This document shows, piece by piece, positions 19,501 to 28,110 of a stretch of 64,000 nucleotides of DNA (positions are counted from its first letter, which is position 1; each line of letters begins with the position of its first letter). The notes under the pieces are model-generated. The model saw only the letters and a program-made list of their open reading frames with translations, had not been told where the DNA came from and searched no databases. Source of the stretch: Flavobacterium aquidurense (GTDB lineage Bacteria > Bacteroidota > Bacteroidia > Flavobacteriales > Flavobacteriaceae); contig NZ_JRLF01000011.1 in assembly GCF_001404985.1 (NCBI RefSeq), forward strand, positions 248,001 to 312,000, in the 5' to 3' direction. The position numbers and the translations under genes are program-made.

Positions 19501-20539
19501 TTCCCCAATTTACAGTGATAGTATTGGTGCCTTGTCCTGAAGTAATTGTAGCTCCTGCAGGAACTGTCCAGTTATAAGTGGCACCGGCAATAGCATTTAT
19601 AGAATATGTTTTACCCGTTTCATTATTGTAAACTTTTGCATCACCCAAAACTCCATAAGTAAAACTTCCGCTGTAAACGCGAACATAATCTACTTGTAGT
19701 TTTGCCGGAAAATCAGCCGGAATTGGTTCAACACCTGCTCCGTTTACACTTGTATATGGCGTTCCCAAACTACCTACAGCCAGATTCAGAATAATATAAA
19801 ACTGTTGGTCATTAAAAGGCCATCCGCCATTTACAGTTGTTTGTGGTGTAGCCGTATGAAATAAATTGCCATCAATAAACCATTTTATAATATTTGGTCC
19901 CCATTCTACCGCATACACGTGAAACTCTGTAGACAAATCAGTTGGCGAAGCATAACTTCTTCCTGTATAATGATATCCGCCACCGTCATAATGAATGGTT
20001 CCGTCTATAGATTTTGGATTTCTGTGTTTGGCTTCCATGATATCAATTTCACCTGTAAAAGGCCAATTTGAAGTTCCTGCAGGCAACATCCAGAATGCCG
20101 GCCAAGCGCCCATTCCGTTAGATAATTTCATGCGTGCTTCGATTCTACCATATTTTATGGCATATTTTCCTTCTGTAGTTAATTTTGCCGATGCATATGG
20201 TTGTTGCGGAAATGATGCATTCGGCTCATATTTAGCCTGAATATTCAAATAACTGTTTGTTCCTTCCTTAACAATTGTTGCCTGATTAGGATCGTAACGC
20301 TGTGCTTCTGCATTTCCAAATCCGCAGAGTGATGGACAGCCGTTTCCGGAAATACTTTGCCATTTGGTTGCGTCTACGGTCGTACCGTTAAACTCATCTG
20401 ACCAAATTAAAGTGTTGCATTGTGAGTGAAGTTTTAAAAAAGGCGACAATACTATCATTGTCAGCAGCAGTGCCCTTTTTAACAGATTGTTGTAATTGTT
20501 CCCCGGTGGTCGGCCGGAAAAAGAGTCTTTTTGATTCAT
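16574..20539 (-). CDS. Secreted multimodular GH16 beta-glucanase
   Basis: This 1321-residue secreted protein has a signal anchor near residues 20-40 and a GH16 jelly roll (43-290) with catalytic GEIDIMEA (E164, D166, E169), as in laminarinases. A PKD-like domain (298-372) comes next. Three repeats of an unrecognised module of about 165 residues follow (378-546, 551-721, 730-893), each containing KYVR, DVYTSAPVG and TYYFDN motifs. Then come a DUF1349-like jelly roll (905-1088), a discoidin/CBM32 domain (1093-1223) and a T9SS sorting domain (1245-1321). A beta-1,3-glucan substrate is likely given the GH64 neighbour. A later ATG would shorten the unusually polar N-terminus, but the signal region needs most of it. 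Confidence 0.88.
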   Translation of the reverse strand: MNQKDSFSGRPPGNNYNNLLKRALLLTMIVLSPFLKLHSQCNTLIWSDEFNGTTVDATKWQSISGNGCPSLCGFGNAEAQRYDPNQATIVKEGTNSYLNIQAKYEPNASFPQQPYASAKLTTEGKYAIKYGRIEARMKLSNGMGAWPAFWMLPAGTSNWPFTGEIDIMEAKHRNPKSIDGTIHYDGGGYHYTGRSYASPTDLSTEFHVYAVEWGPNIIKWFIDGNLFHTATPQTTVNGGWPFNDQQFYIILNLAVGSLGTPYTSVNGAGVEPIPADFPAKLQVDYVRVYSGSFTYGVLGDAKVYNNETGKTYSINAIAGATYNWTVPAGATITSGQGTNTITVNWGTTGGDVSVATTVSGCTANTYKLAVTTEVPLPVERIYEDFQSNRNVVYGLKTGVLTEAVANPSATGINTSALVGKYVRNASELYDVLNIKNVTISNANDYVYGRKKISFDIYTSAPVGTKISMQLENSLVTTATNFPSGRHSGYKATTTVQNKWETIEFEFEKVIDPNTSALTINNVVFLFESNSNSGTTYYFDNLLTKAAPEKPIIATDVLQNYDGINKIIKGTTTGVYSVVANPGANSVNSSANVAKYVRNVTEQYDVLFFNTQSTIEDAGLLKNQTNKIMIDVYTSAPIGTVVSLNLENSATSLPANFPTGRNSNYVAITTKQNQWETLTFYYNSSPDEGTSNLAINQMVILANSGSYTSDTYYFDNIRIGSTKLPDTYTPGVVYEDYQTVHNITFRDAIGTYTPNTANPNASGINTSSNVGKYVRKSTELYDNFSFNATLTNIGDFKSGTKKFAMDVYTSAPVGSVISWQAESSASIPSNYPAGRHSIYQAVVKQTNTWHTLVFSYASSPDASTLDSEVNRFVFLLEPGTNSGNTYYFDNIRAVNLVSTENPPATLPAPWVSTDLGAVTPAGEASHASGTFTIKGSGTDIWESSDQFQFVNQPITGDAEIIAKINSLTNTNTYAKAGVMFRETLTPTSKHAMTDVTAAAGVEFLSREAVSGITTAQAATGTAPKWLRVTRSGNVFTSYSSDNGTTWTQIGTPKTIAMANTIYVGLAVTSHANGTLATGVFSDVTVRNITAPTNVNLALAKTATAFTEENATLSANKATDGDGTVTRWASSFANASEWIYVDLGSNYNINRVVLKWEAAFATQYKVQISTDNVFTENETVNTQTASDGGTDDLAVSGTGRYLRILCTTKALAPYGYSLFEIEAYGSASTAKKAAAVSEDIQAETTAFAVYPNPASNYIQVAIPEKSDNKMVTIYDESGTLLIEKKIDSDAKEDLIDISRLRRGIYILNFKSDQKSWSKKVIKQ

Positions 20540-20994
20540 TTTTTAGTTTTTTTGTTAGTAAAGATTATTACCGCAATAATTAGCTACTTTGTAAAAAATA
20601 GATTGTTATTTTGATAATAGTGGGACAATATTAACAAATAAATGAGGTAAGACTTACATTTTTGAATACGGTTTGACTACGGTGTTTGTAAAAAAATGTA
20701 ATACTTAGCCCGCAAAAAGCGTAAAACTACCTGAGATTTTACTTAATAATAAAAAGATTGATTTTTGTGGCTATTTTGGAGATGTGAATTTTTGTTTCAC
20801 GCAGATTTACACATTTTTGTCATTCTGAGGAACGAAGAATCTTCGCAAGTAGCTCTACAAAGATTGGCGATTTTGATTGTGTCAGTTTCTTGCGGAGATT
20901 CTTCGTTCCTCAGAATGACAAACTAAACGAAATAAAACAAAAGAATAAAAAAATCTGTTCGATCTGCCAAATCTGCGAGAAAAAATAAACACAT
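20540..20994. other. Intergenic region upstream of the GH16 gene
   Basis: This 455-base gap lies between the GH16 start and the regulator stop. It should hold the GH16 promoter, but I could not find a convincing -7/-33 pair. The half next to the regulator carries a well-preserved family A palindrome (20819-20920). No coding sequence is apparent. Confidence 0.6.
20819..20920. repeat. Dispersed palindromic repeat, family A, copy 3
   Basis: This is the best-preserved copy. The left arm gtcattctgaggaacgaaga and atcttcgcaag pairs with cttgcggagattcttcg and ttcctcagaatgac. The loop contains tctacaaagattgg, seen in other copies. Total length is about 102 bases. Confidence 0.9.
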
Positions 20995-23925
20995 TTAAAA
21001 ATTCAGAATATATTCTGTAATATTTGCTTCTGATGAAAGCTGCAATTTTTTACGAATACGATAACGCGTATCTTCTACCCCACGAACAGAAATTCCTAAA
21101 AGCGGAGCAATTTCTTTGGTATTGAAATTCATTCGCAAATAAGCACACAATCGCATATCACGCGGAGTCAGTTCCGGAAAGCTGGTTTTTAGCCTTTGCA
21201 TGAAATTATCGTGAAGCTGATTAAAGATTTCTTCAAATTCATTCCAATGCTGGTCTCCCTGCAATTCGTGATCAATAATGCGGTTAATTTTTGTCAATAA
21301 TCCATAATTGGTATTAAAGTCATTCTTTTTATCAATCTGACCAATAAGGTCTTTTATCGAAAGTAGAATCTCATTTAAATGAATAAGATTCACGGTATTC
21401 GAAGCAACTTTGGCATTTTTAAGATTAATAGTTGCTTCGAGATTTTCTCTCATAATACTCATATTCTCTTTTTCCAATGCCAGCTTTTGCTCGTTTAATT
21501 CAGCCCGATTGCGCAACAATTCTTTTTCCTGATTCAGGATTAATTGTTCCCGTTCCCGTTCTGCCAGATTTTTTTGGTATTTGATGATCGTATAAATCAA
21601 AATACCAAAAAGAATGAAATACAAAATATATGCCCAGGTCGTTCTGTACCAAGGCGGTAAAATCTCAAACTTAAAAACAGCTTCTTCGCTGACTACATCA
21701 TAAATGTTTTTTGCCCTTACGTGAAAAACATATTCGTTTTCAGGCAAATTGGTGTATTCTTTTTCAGTCTGCAGATTCCAATCAGACCATTTGGGCTCAA
21801 AACCTTCCAGCCAATATTCATATTTTGTTGCATCGGCCTCATCATAACAAAGTGAAGCAAACGAAAAATGCAATGCGTTATTAGAATGTGATAAAACAGT
21901 CGAAAGTTTATTTTTTGATGATTCTGTTTGGCTCGAAAGCACATCATATCTGCTGGAAAACAACAAACTATCTTTAGGGAAAATAGATTTAACCTCAGAG
22001 ATAACCGCTTTGTACTTAGATTGGTATTTTTTATTTTTGGTAGTATTGTAATGAATAAGACCGTCTTGTGTCCCAAAAAACACATCTCCGTTAGCAGTTG
22101 TCTGGATATTTTCGAAACCCGGAATATACAAATACCTCAGTTTTCTAAAAGGTAATTCTTCTACGGTAAAATTTCCTCCCGCTTTCTGACTCATTTTTCC
22201 GGTATTCTCGCCTGAGATATACCAGATATTATTTTGATGATCTTCTTTAAGCAAGCGAATGTGATTTTCTGTACCAAGAGTTTTCCGGAAAGTAAGATCC
22301 GTAATCATTTTGTTTGAATGAGAATCCTGTTTATAAACCCCTTTTGTTGTGCCAAAAAGTATTTGATTATTAATCTTAAAAGTATTTAAAAACAAACTCG
22401 ACGGAAAACCATTTTTATCATTATAAAACTGAATGTCTGAAACGGTATCGAATGTTTTATTAAACCTGATTTTAAAAATTCCTTTATATCCATGCGCGAT
22501 CCAGATATTCCCGGCTTCCTCTGTAACCATAACCCTGCTGCTCTCTTCAAAACCCATTATTTTATGCTGATAGACCCAGGAATTATTTATCTTTTTTAAT
22601 AAATACAGTCCATTATATCCACCTACAAGCAATAAATCAGGATGATTTGGGATTATAACGCCTTGCCAGGCGCCATCAGTTTTTGCAACTAATTGTGCCG
22701 AATCGCCTTTGATTTCAAAGATTCCATTTTTTTCAAAGGCCAAAAGCGAATTTCCAAAAACACCTATATTCCAAACGTTTTCAGACATTCCAGCAATATG
22801 CTGAAAATGAATATTTTCATGCTGACCATTTTTGTAACGTTCCCAATCCAACCAGAAAACGCCATTATCTGTTGCAATATAAAGTTTGTTTTGATAAATC
22901 TGACTGCAATATATTTTGGTTTCGGAATTTGAAGCATCGAGTATTTTTGATAATGGCGATGAAATCTGGATCAGCGAAATACCTTCTTTTAAAGTTACCC
23001 ATAAATTGCCTTCTGTATCAACTTTAAGATTCGTAACATATTCATTCTGCAAACCTGTTTGTTTGTTAATGTGCTGAATCAAATTTCCTTCACTATCAAT
23101 GACTATCAGCCCTGTCTGACGTGTTCCTATCCCGAAATAGCCATCCGAAAGCAAAATCCCGGTTGAGATCTGATTTTGTTGTAATAAATGATCCACTTTT
23201 GTTACAAAAGGTTTTAATTGACCATTTTTATACCTAAAAAGTCCGTTTTTTTGTGTCAGAAGAATCAAACCTTCTTTAGTTTCAAAGATTTTCCTGATCT
23301 TTAATCCAATAAATTGTTTGCTATTCTTAATTTCAACTAATACATCGTTTTCCAGCTTCAGCAATCCTTTTATATTATCTGAAACATAGATGTCTGTGTT
23401 GACTTCGAAAAAATCATCAAACTTGGCTTGAGATCGTATTGATTTGATTTTGTTATCCTTGTAGATAAATATTTCTTCATTCGAGAAAAAAATAACTTCA
23501 TTTTTGCGAACCACAGTATGCAAAACATCACCAAAATTCCTGGCAGAATGCTGGATTAATTTTACCAGAGAAGTATATTTATATTGTCCGTTGGGAAGCT
23601 GAACTGTATAACCAAATTCGCCCTGAGCGCCCACATACATTTTATCGTTTTTAGCAATTGCCAGAGAACGAACCATACTTTTGTTTTCCGGCTGCGTTAC
23701 AATGCTCCATCTTACACCATCAAATTGCATGATTCCAAAATGATTGGCAAAAAACATCATTCCTTTAGAATCCTGTAAAACGTCCCAATTTTCTGAGGCT
23801 GCTTTATAGTTTTTTGGACTATAGTTTGTAATAAACGGAACTCCAATTTTTTTAATTTGTGCATTAACAATTGGATATAAAAGAGATATCGATAGAACTA
23901 AAATTCTAATTTTAAATTTTGTCAT
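20995..23925 (-). CDS. Membrane sensor with beta-propeller, Y_Y_Y domain and LuxR-type HTH
   Basis: This 976-residue regulator has a signal peptide (about 1-22), a long two-component-regulator propeller region (about 30-680), a Y_Y_Y immunoglobulin-like domain (about 690-755), a transmembrane helix (about 763-785), a coiled coil rich in E, K and Q (about 787-845) and a C-terminal LuxR-type DNA-binding domain (about 905-965, ELTPRDMRLCAYLR and APLLGISVRGVEDTRYRIRKKL). There is no histidine kinase or receiver domain, so it would couple periplasmic ligand binding directly to DNA. It lies upstream of the GH16-GH64-GH18-protease run on the same strand and may control it. That link is inferred from position only. 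Confidence 0.88.
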   Translation of the reverse strand: MTKFKIRILVLSISLLYPIVNAQIKKIGVPFITNYSPKNYKAASENWDVLQDSKGMMFFANHFGIMQFDGVRWSIVTQPENKSMVRSLAIAKNDKMYVGAQGEFGYTVQLPNGQYKYTSLVKLIQHSARNFGDVLHTVVRKNEVIFFSNEEIFIYKDNKIKSIRSQAKFDDFFEVNTDIYVSDNIKGLLKLENDVLVEIKNSKQFIGLKIRKIFETKEGLILLTQKNGLFRYKNGQLKPFVTKVDHLLQQNQISTGILLSDGYFGIGTRQTGLIVIDSEGNLIQHINKQTGLQNEYVTNLKVDTEGNLWVTLKEGISLIQISSPLSKILDASNSETKIYCSQIYQNKLYIATDNGVFWLDWERYKNGQHENIHFQHIAGMSENVWNIGVFGNSLLAFEKNGIFEIKGDSAQLVAKTDGAWQGVIIPNHPDLLLVGGYNGLYLLKKINNSWVYQHKIMGFEESSRVMVTEEAGNIWIAHGYKGIFKIRFNKTFDTVSDIQFYNDKNGFPSSLFLNTFKINNQILFGTTKGVYKQDSHSNKMITDLTFRKTLGTENHIRLLKEDHQNNIWYISGENTGKMSQKAGGNFTVEELPFRKLRYLYIPGFENIQTTANGDVFFGTQDGLIHYNTTKNKKYQSKYKAVISEVKSIFPKDSLLFSSRYDVLSSQTESSKNKLSTVLSHSNNALHFSFASLCYDEADATKYEYWLEGFEPKWSDWNLQTEKEYTNLPENEYVFHVRAKNIYDVVSEEAVFKFEILPPWYRTTWAYILYFILFGILIYTIIKYQKNLAEREREQLILNQEKELLRNRAELNEQKLALEKENMSIMRENLEATINLKNAKVASNTVNLIHLNEILLSIKDLIGQIDKKNDFNTNYGLLTKINRIIDHELQGDQHWNEFEEIFNQLHDNFMQRLKTSFPELTPRDMRLCAYLRMNFNTKEIAPLLGISVRGVEDTRYRIRKKLQLSSEANITEYILNF

Positions 23926-24368
23926 TTTGTTTCTGTCTGTAGGTTAGTTCGTAGTTTTTTGAGAACTACATTCTTAAAAATATCCCTTTGGGAAAAGATG
24001 TTTTTAAGCCAAAAGAAACTGTTTATTCATTGCTTTCGAAATAACAATTTGACAATCTTGAGCAGTAAAAAAAACGAATCTCTACAATCAAATATATAAA
24101 AATTTATTTTAATGTAACAAATTACAATTAAAATAGAGATTTTGATAATAAAGAAATTAGAGAATTCCAGGAATGCGGGAAATGTAGTAATTAGAAAATT
24201 AGAGAATGTGGCAATTAGAAAATTTGAAAACATTGCGTTTGATCTTGTTATTTCAAGTGAACGGAGAAATCGTAGTAGAAGCTCCACAAATAAATGATAA
24301 TCTTTGTCGAATTACTGGTGCGATTTCCCTTCGCTCGAAATGACACAAACTGGCGCAACCTGAAACTT
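23926..24368. other. Intergenic region with a degenerate palindromic repeat
   Basis: This 443-base gap lies between the sensor start and the HAD phosphatase stop. It contains a direct-repeat patch (aattagaga/aattagaaaa units near 24151-24222) and a family A palindrome at 24247-24345. An 86-codon frame across it is low-complexity and repeat-derived, so I do not call it a gene. Confidence 0.55.
24247..24345. repeat. Dispersed palindromic repeat, family A, copy 4
   Basis: Ends gttatttcaagtgaacgga and ttcgctcgaaatgac enclose gaaatcgtagtagaagctcca and gcgatttccct. The layout matches family A, with a divergent left end. Confidence 0.65.
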
Positions 24369-25001
24369 TTAAACCAAAAAACTTAATTCGTCATAAGAAT
24401 GAAAAAGCTCAGCACCTTCATTTTCTAAGTCTTCATTGTTAAATCCGTTAGCGAAACCATAGACTTTAAATCCGCCTTGAATTCCTGCCATTACGCCTGC
24501 TTTGCTATCTTCTATAACAATACAGTCTTTTACATCAAAACCCATTTGTTTTGCTGCATGCAAAAAAATCCCGGGATCCGGTTTCCAACTGTTTATTTGG
24601 TAGGAACTGAATATTTTATTTTCGAATTTATCCAATAAACCTGCGACTTCAAGATTAAGTCTAATTTTATCAACGGGACCACTGGAAGCAACACAATATG
24701 GGATTTTCAGTTTATTTAGAAATTTAACTATGCCTTCCATTGGCCTGACCTGAGTTTTAAAAGCTTCAAAACTTTTTTCGCGATACTCACTTTCAAAATT
24801 ATCCGGAAGTTTTTTTCCAATAGCTTCCTCAATATGCAGGAAACATTCTTTTAGATTTCGTCCATTAAAATCGCGGTAAGCATCTTCCAGTTTCATCTTA
24901 AAACCATATTCAGCAGCCATTGAAAGCATAACGCCATTACCTATTTTTTCTGTATCTACGAGAACACCATCACAATCGAAAATTACACATTTAACTTCCA
25001 T
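24369..25001 (-). CDS. HAD-superfamily phosphatase / beta-phosphoglucomutase-like
   Basis: This 210-residue cytoplasmic HAD hydrolase of subfamily IA has motif I FDCDGVLVDTE (nucleophile D9 region), motif II at ASSG, the motif III lysine in SWKPDP, and motif IV VIEDSKAG. Length and cap position (about 16-85) fit the beta-phosphoglucomutase and sugar-phosphate phosphatase group. Which sugar phosphate it uses cannot be determined. It is followed 79 bases upstream by the Nudix gene on the same strand, so the two may form a small housekeeping unit. Confidence 0.88.
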   Translation of the reverse strand: MEVKCVIFDCDGVLVDTEKIGNGVMLSMAAEYGFKMKLEDAYRDFNGRNLKECFLHIEEAIGKKLPDNFESEYREKSFEAFKTQVRPMEGIVKFLNKLKIPYCVASSGPVDKIRLNLEVAGLLDKFENKIFSSYQINSWKPDPGIFLHAAKQMGFDVKDCIVIEDSKAGVMAGIQGGFKVYGFANGFNNEDLENEGAELFHSYDELSFLV

Positions 25002-25080
25002 ACTCTTTATTTACATTTTTAATTATTCGGCCTGACCGAAAATGTAAATTACAAATTATTCTCTAAAGCAAGGCAAATTT

Positions 25081-25545
25081 TTAGAGTGAAGAAGATATTT
25101 TTGAGATTATCTGAACAATAAAATCTGCCTGAGCGGGATTTATTTTTTTCAGGGCATGTTCAGTCTGAAACCATTCGGCTCTGTCGACTTCAGGAAAAGA
25201 CTGCATTTTTCCGGATTTCGGCGGCCATTCCATTTCAAACTCATTGCTTTTTACCAGCGCTGTATCAATATCAAATTCATGCGCCCACGCAAAAATAGTT
25301 TTACCGGATTTTAGTTTTACAGATTCCAGTTCGATAAAATCACCGTCTAACTCAAAACCTGTTTCTTCTTGAAATTCCCTTTTTGCAGCATCAAGTGCAT
25401 CTTCTTCGGCTGTGAATTCTCCTTTGGGAATCGACCAGCTTTCCAGGTCTTTATTTTTCCAAAAAGGACCACCGGGATGAACCAGTAAAAAGAAAATTGT
25501 TTTGTCTGTGAATTTATAAAGGAGAATTCCGGCGCTTTGTTTCAT
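25081..25545 (-). CDS. Nudix hydrolase
   Basis: This 154-residue protein carries a complete Nudix box, beginning GEFTAEEDALDAAKREFQEE and continuing TGFEL, at about residues 42-65. The box coordinates Mg2+ for hydrolysis of a nucleoside diphosphate linked to another group. SIPKGEF just before the box and a short N-terminal SAGILLYKF strand resemble the diadenosine tetraphosphate/NTP pyrophosphatase-like members. The substrate is not predictable from the sequence. It starts divergently from the DUF4861 gene at 25705. Confidence 0.9.
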   Translation of the reverse strand: MKQSAGILLYKFTDKTIFFLLVHPGGPFWKNKDLESWSIPKGEFTAEEDALDAAKREFQEETGFELDGDFIELESVKLKSGKTIFAWAHEFDIDTALVKSNEFEMEWPPKSGKMQSFPEVDRAEWFQTEHALKKINPAQADFIVQIISKISSSL

Positions 25546-25704
25546 GTTTATATATTGATAATTGATTTATAAAGATAAACAACAATACGTTCATTCTTAG
25601 ATTTCTGTACATATTTACTCCAATTATGGACTTCGATTTAAGATTTGATTTGTAAATTTAAAAATTCAATACATAATTTCGACTTCAACTAAAAAAAGCA
25701 AATT

Positions 25705-26874
25705 TTGAAAAAATATATTTTATTAGGTACAATCCTTACGGGAACTTTTGTCATTCATGCTCAAAACAAAATCATTACAGTTACTAATTCCATTTCTATA
25801 GATAGGGAATATGAAACGGTAGAGCTCACTAAAAAATCACTCCAATTGCCTTCATCGGCCAAGCTGGAAGATTACACGGTAAAGGATATAAGTTCAAATT
25901 CATTTCTGGAAACGCAAGCTGTAGATAATGATGGCGATGGTATTATGGATGTCTTGTTGTTTCAGCCTAAAATCAATGCGTCATCTACTAAAGAATTTGA
26001 AATTATTCCGTCTGATAATCCATCAGCAACAAAAAACATCAATTGTTATTCGAGATTTGTACCGGAACGAACGGATGATTATGCCTGGGAAAACAACAAA
26101 GTTGCCTTTAGGACCTATGGTCCGGTTGCGCAAAAAATGGTCGAGGACAATGTGGCCGGAGGAACTTTGACCAGCGGGATCGATGCGTGGCTAAAAAGAG
26201 TTGATTACCCAATTATTAATAAATGGTATGAAAAAGCCACTAACGGAACCGGAACGTATCATAAAGATACAGGCGAAGGTTTAGACAATTTTCATGTAGG
26301 TGACAGTCGTGGCGTAGGCGGAATTGCGGTTAAAGTCGATGATAAATATTATTTTTCCAAGAATTTTATCAGCTGGAAAACCATAACAACCGGAGCTATC
26401 AGAACGAGTTTTATCCTGACATATGCGGATTGGGATGTAAAAGGAAACAAAATAACCGAATCGAAATTGATAAGCCTGGATTACGGAAGTTATCTTTCTC
26501 GTTTTGAGATCCATATTACCGGAACAAAATCTATTGCAGCCGGATTAACACTTCATGACAAAAAAGGAACTATAGGAACCAATATAAAAGAAGGCTGGTT
26601 AAGCCACTGGGAAACCATAGACGATTCTGAAATTGGAACCGGAATTGTAGCCTCAAAAAATACTTTAACAAGTTTTGATAATCATATTACAAACGATAAA
26701 GACCTGAGTAACCTTTACGGAAACATCGCAGTAAAAAAGAATAAAGCAATCTATTATATTGGTTTTGGATGGAAAAAAGGAAGTCCGTTTCAAACCAAAC
26801 AAGAATGGGAAACGTATTTGAGTTCGTTTGCTAAAAAAATCAATAATCCTTTGATTGTTAAGGTGAAGAAATAG
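25705..26874 (+). CDS. Secreted DUF4861-family protein (TTG start)
   Basis: This 389-residue exported protein appears to belong to the DUF4861 family, found in polysaccharide utilisation loci of Bacteroidota, often with uronic-acid catabolism genes. No function is established here. Translation starts at a TTG (25705-25707), which gives a clean signal peptide MKKYILLGTILTGTFVIHAQ. No ATG precedes the conserved region. Features include a calcium-loop-like DNDGDGIMDVL near residue 73, VPERTDDYAWEN near 113 and FHVGDSRGVGG near 196. The only upstream promoter region is the 159-base gap shared with the Nudix gene. Its nearness to the glucuronate genes suggests a role in the same pathway. Confidence 0.75.
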   Translation: MKKYILLGTILTGTFVIHAQNKIITVTNSISIDREYETVELTKKSLQLPSSAKLEDYTVKDISSNSFLETQAVDNDGDGIMDVLLFQPKINASSTKEFEIIPSDNPSATKNINCYSRFVPERTDDYAWENNKVAFRTYGPVAQKMVEDNVAGGTLTSGIDAWLKRVDYPIINKWYEKATNGTGTYHKDTGEGLDNFHVGDSRGVGGIAVKVDDKYYFSKNFISWKTITTGAIRTSFILTYADWDVKGNKITESKLISLDYGSYLSRFEIHITGTKSIAAGLTLHDKKGTIGTNIKEGWLSHWETIDDSEIGTGIVASKNTLTSFDNHITNDKDLSNLYGNIAVKKNKAIYYIGFGWKKGSPFQTKQEWETYLSSFAKKINNPLIVKVKK

Positions 26875-26877
26875 TTT

Positions 26878-26951
26878 CTCGCAAAGATGCTAAGTCGCTA
26901 AGATTCTAAGTTACTAAGATTAAAAACTTTGCGACTTAGCGCCTTTGCGAG
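26878..26951. repeat. Inverted repeat, family B (ctcgcaaag ... ctttgcgag), copy 1
   Basis: The arms begin ctcgcaaag at 26878 and end ctttgcgag at 26951, with internal gctaagtcgctaag and gcgacttagcgc pairing. It lies between convergent stops and could act as a bidirectional terminator. Related arms occur at 31912-32149 and 33859-34049. Confidence 0.8.
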
Positions 26952-26977
26952 ATTAATTAAATAACGCTTCGTAAAAA

Positions 26978-28000
26978 TTATTTCCTCGCAGGAAAATAAT
27001 TCTCTTTTAAAATAATTTCAAGCGGAATATAATGTGTGTTTTCTATTGGTTCCTGCAAAACTAACTTTTTATACAAATGATTAATTGCCATATATCCTTG
27101 TTCTTCAGGTCTTTGATTGATTAAAAAATCGATTACACCTTTATTCAAGTATTCGATATTTTGTTCCAGCAAATCATAACCAATAATACGAACGCCTTTT
27201 ATATTGTTTTGTTCTAAAAATCCGGCAACAATATAAGCTCTGGAATTAGGCACAAAAACACTGTTTATTCCAGAGAACATTTCCAGGTTCAATTGATCGA
27301 TTCCGGAATCTTTGATGGTGATTTCAGAAAATTTAAAGTTCGTTAGTTCATCATGATCTTTAAAAAAGGAATAAAAACCATTAATACGCTGTAAATAAAC
27401 CGAAGTACTTTCTATCTCTCTGGTAATTTTGAAAATCAGAATCTGTCTTTCATTTTTTACTGCAAAACTAATCAGTCTTCCGGCGAGATAACCACTCTGG
27501 AAAGCATCTTGCCCCACATAAGCATGTTCAGCATTACTGTCAATATTCGAGTCGATCATAACAACCGGAATATTTTTCTTTTTGTATTCATTTAAAAACC
27601 GAACCGATTCTTCATAAAAAATAGGTGCAAACAATAATCCGTCACAATCAAATTCCAGTACTTTTTTGACAGATTCCTTAAACGATAATGTATTAAAATC
27701 ATATAAAAAATAATCCAGCACAATTCCGAATTTACTGAATTCTATTGCCGCTTTTTCTATTCCGTCAATCTGGCTTTTCCAGTATTCCAAATTTTCATAT
27801 TGAGGTAAGAACACGGCAAAATGAAACTTTTTATTCAAAGCAAGATTACTCGCCAGAATGTTACGTTTGTATCCATATTTTTCAATAATAGCATTTACCT
27901 TATCTACATTTTCCTGAGCAACCTGCCCACGATTATGGATAATCCTATCAACAGTTCCTGGGGAAACATTGGCTAATTCTGCAATTTTTTTTATTGTTAT
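26978..28000 (-). CDS. LacI-family transcriptional regulator lacking a canonical start codon
   Basis: This is a LacI/PurR-type regulator. The periplasmic-binding-protein-like effector domain covers the last 280 or so residues. A complete LacI helix-turn-helix lies in frame upstream (IKKIAELANVSPGTVDRIIH, then the hinge-like YGYKRNILASNLAL). Between the upstream in-frame stop at 28037-28039 and the end of the HTH there is no ATG, GTG or TTG. The first TTG (27836-27838) would remove the DNA-binding domain. I place the start at ATA 27998-28000, which gives 340 residues, the usual family length. ATC codons at 28003, 28009 and 28012 are alternatives. The start may be non-canonical, mutated or a sequence error. 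It is divergent from the glucuronate operon, its probable target. Confidence 0.75.
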   Translation of the reverse strand: MTIKKIAELANVSPGTVDRIIHNRGQVAQENVDKVNAIIEKYGYKRNILASNLALNKKFHFAVFLPQYENLEYWKSQIDGIEKAAIEFSKFGIVLDYFLYDFNTLSFKESVKKVLEFDCDGLLFAPIFYEESVRFLNEYKKKNIPVVMIDSNIDSNAEHAYVGQDAFQSGYLAGRLISFAVKNERQILIFKITREIESTSVYLQRINGFYSFFKDHDELTNFKFSEITIKDSGIDQLNLEMFSGINSVFVPNSRAYIVAGFLEQNNIKGVRIIGYDLLEQNIEYLNKGVIDFLINQRPEEQGYMAINHLYKKLVLQEPIENTHYIPLEIILKENYFPARK

Positions 28001-28072
28001 GATAGTGATGATTTTTAAGTTAAATGATTTACAAAATCATTTAAAATTATTATTTTTTTTATCAAAGACAAG

Positions 28073-28102
28073 TTGTTTTACTTAACTTTTTATATACATT
28101 TG
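28073..28102 (+). promoter_or_regulatory. Promoter of the YiaL-aldolase-mannonate operon
   Basis: A TTG at 28073-28075 is separated by exactly 19 bases from TACATTTG (28095-28102), followed by T. This is a good match to the Bacteroidota -33/-7 consensus TTG-N19-TAnnTTTGY. Transcription would start near 28107-28109. Confidence 0.65.
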
Positions 28103-28110
28103 TAAAAGCC

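Noticed and set aside
24027..24287. An 86-codon minus-strand frame.
   Set aside because: It runs through a family A palindrome and a short direct-repeat patch (atttt/ttttc units), with low-complexity sequence and no signature.
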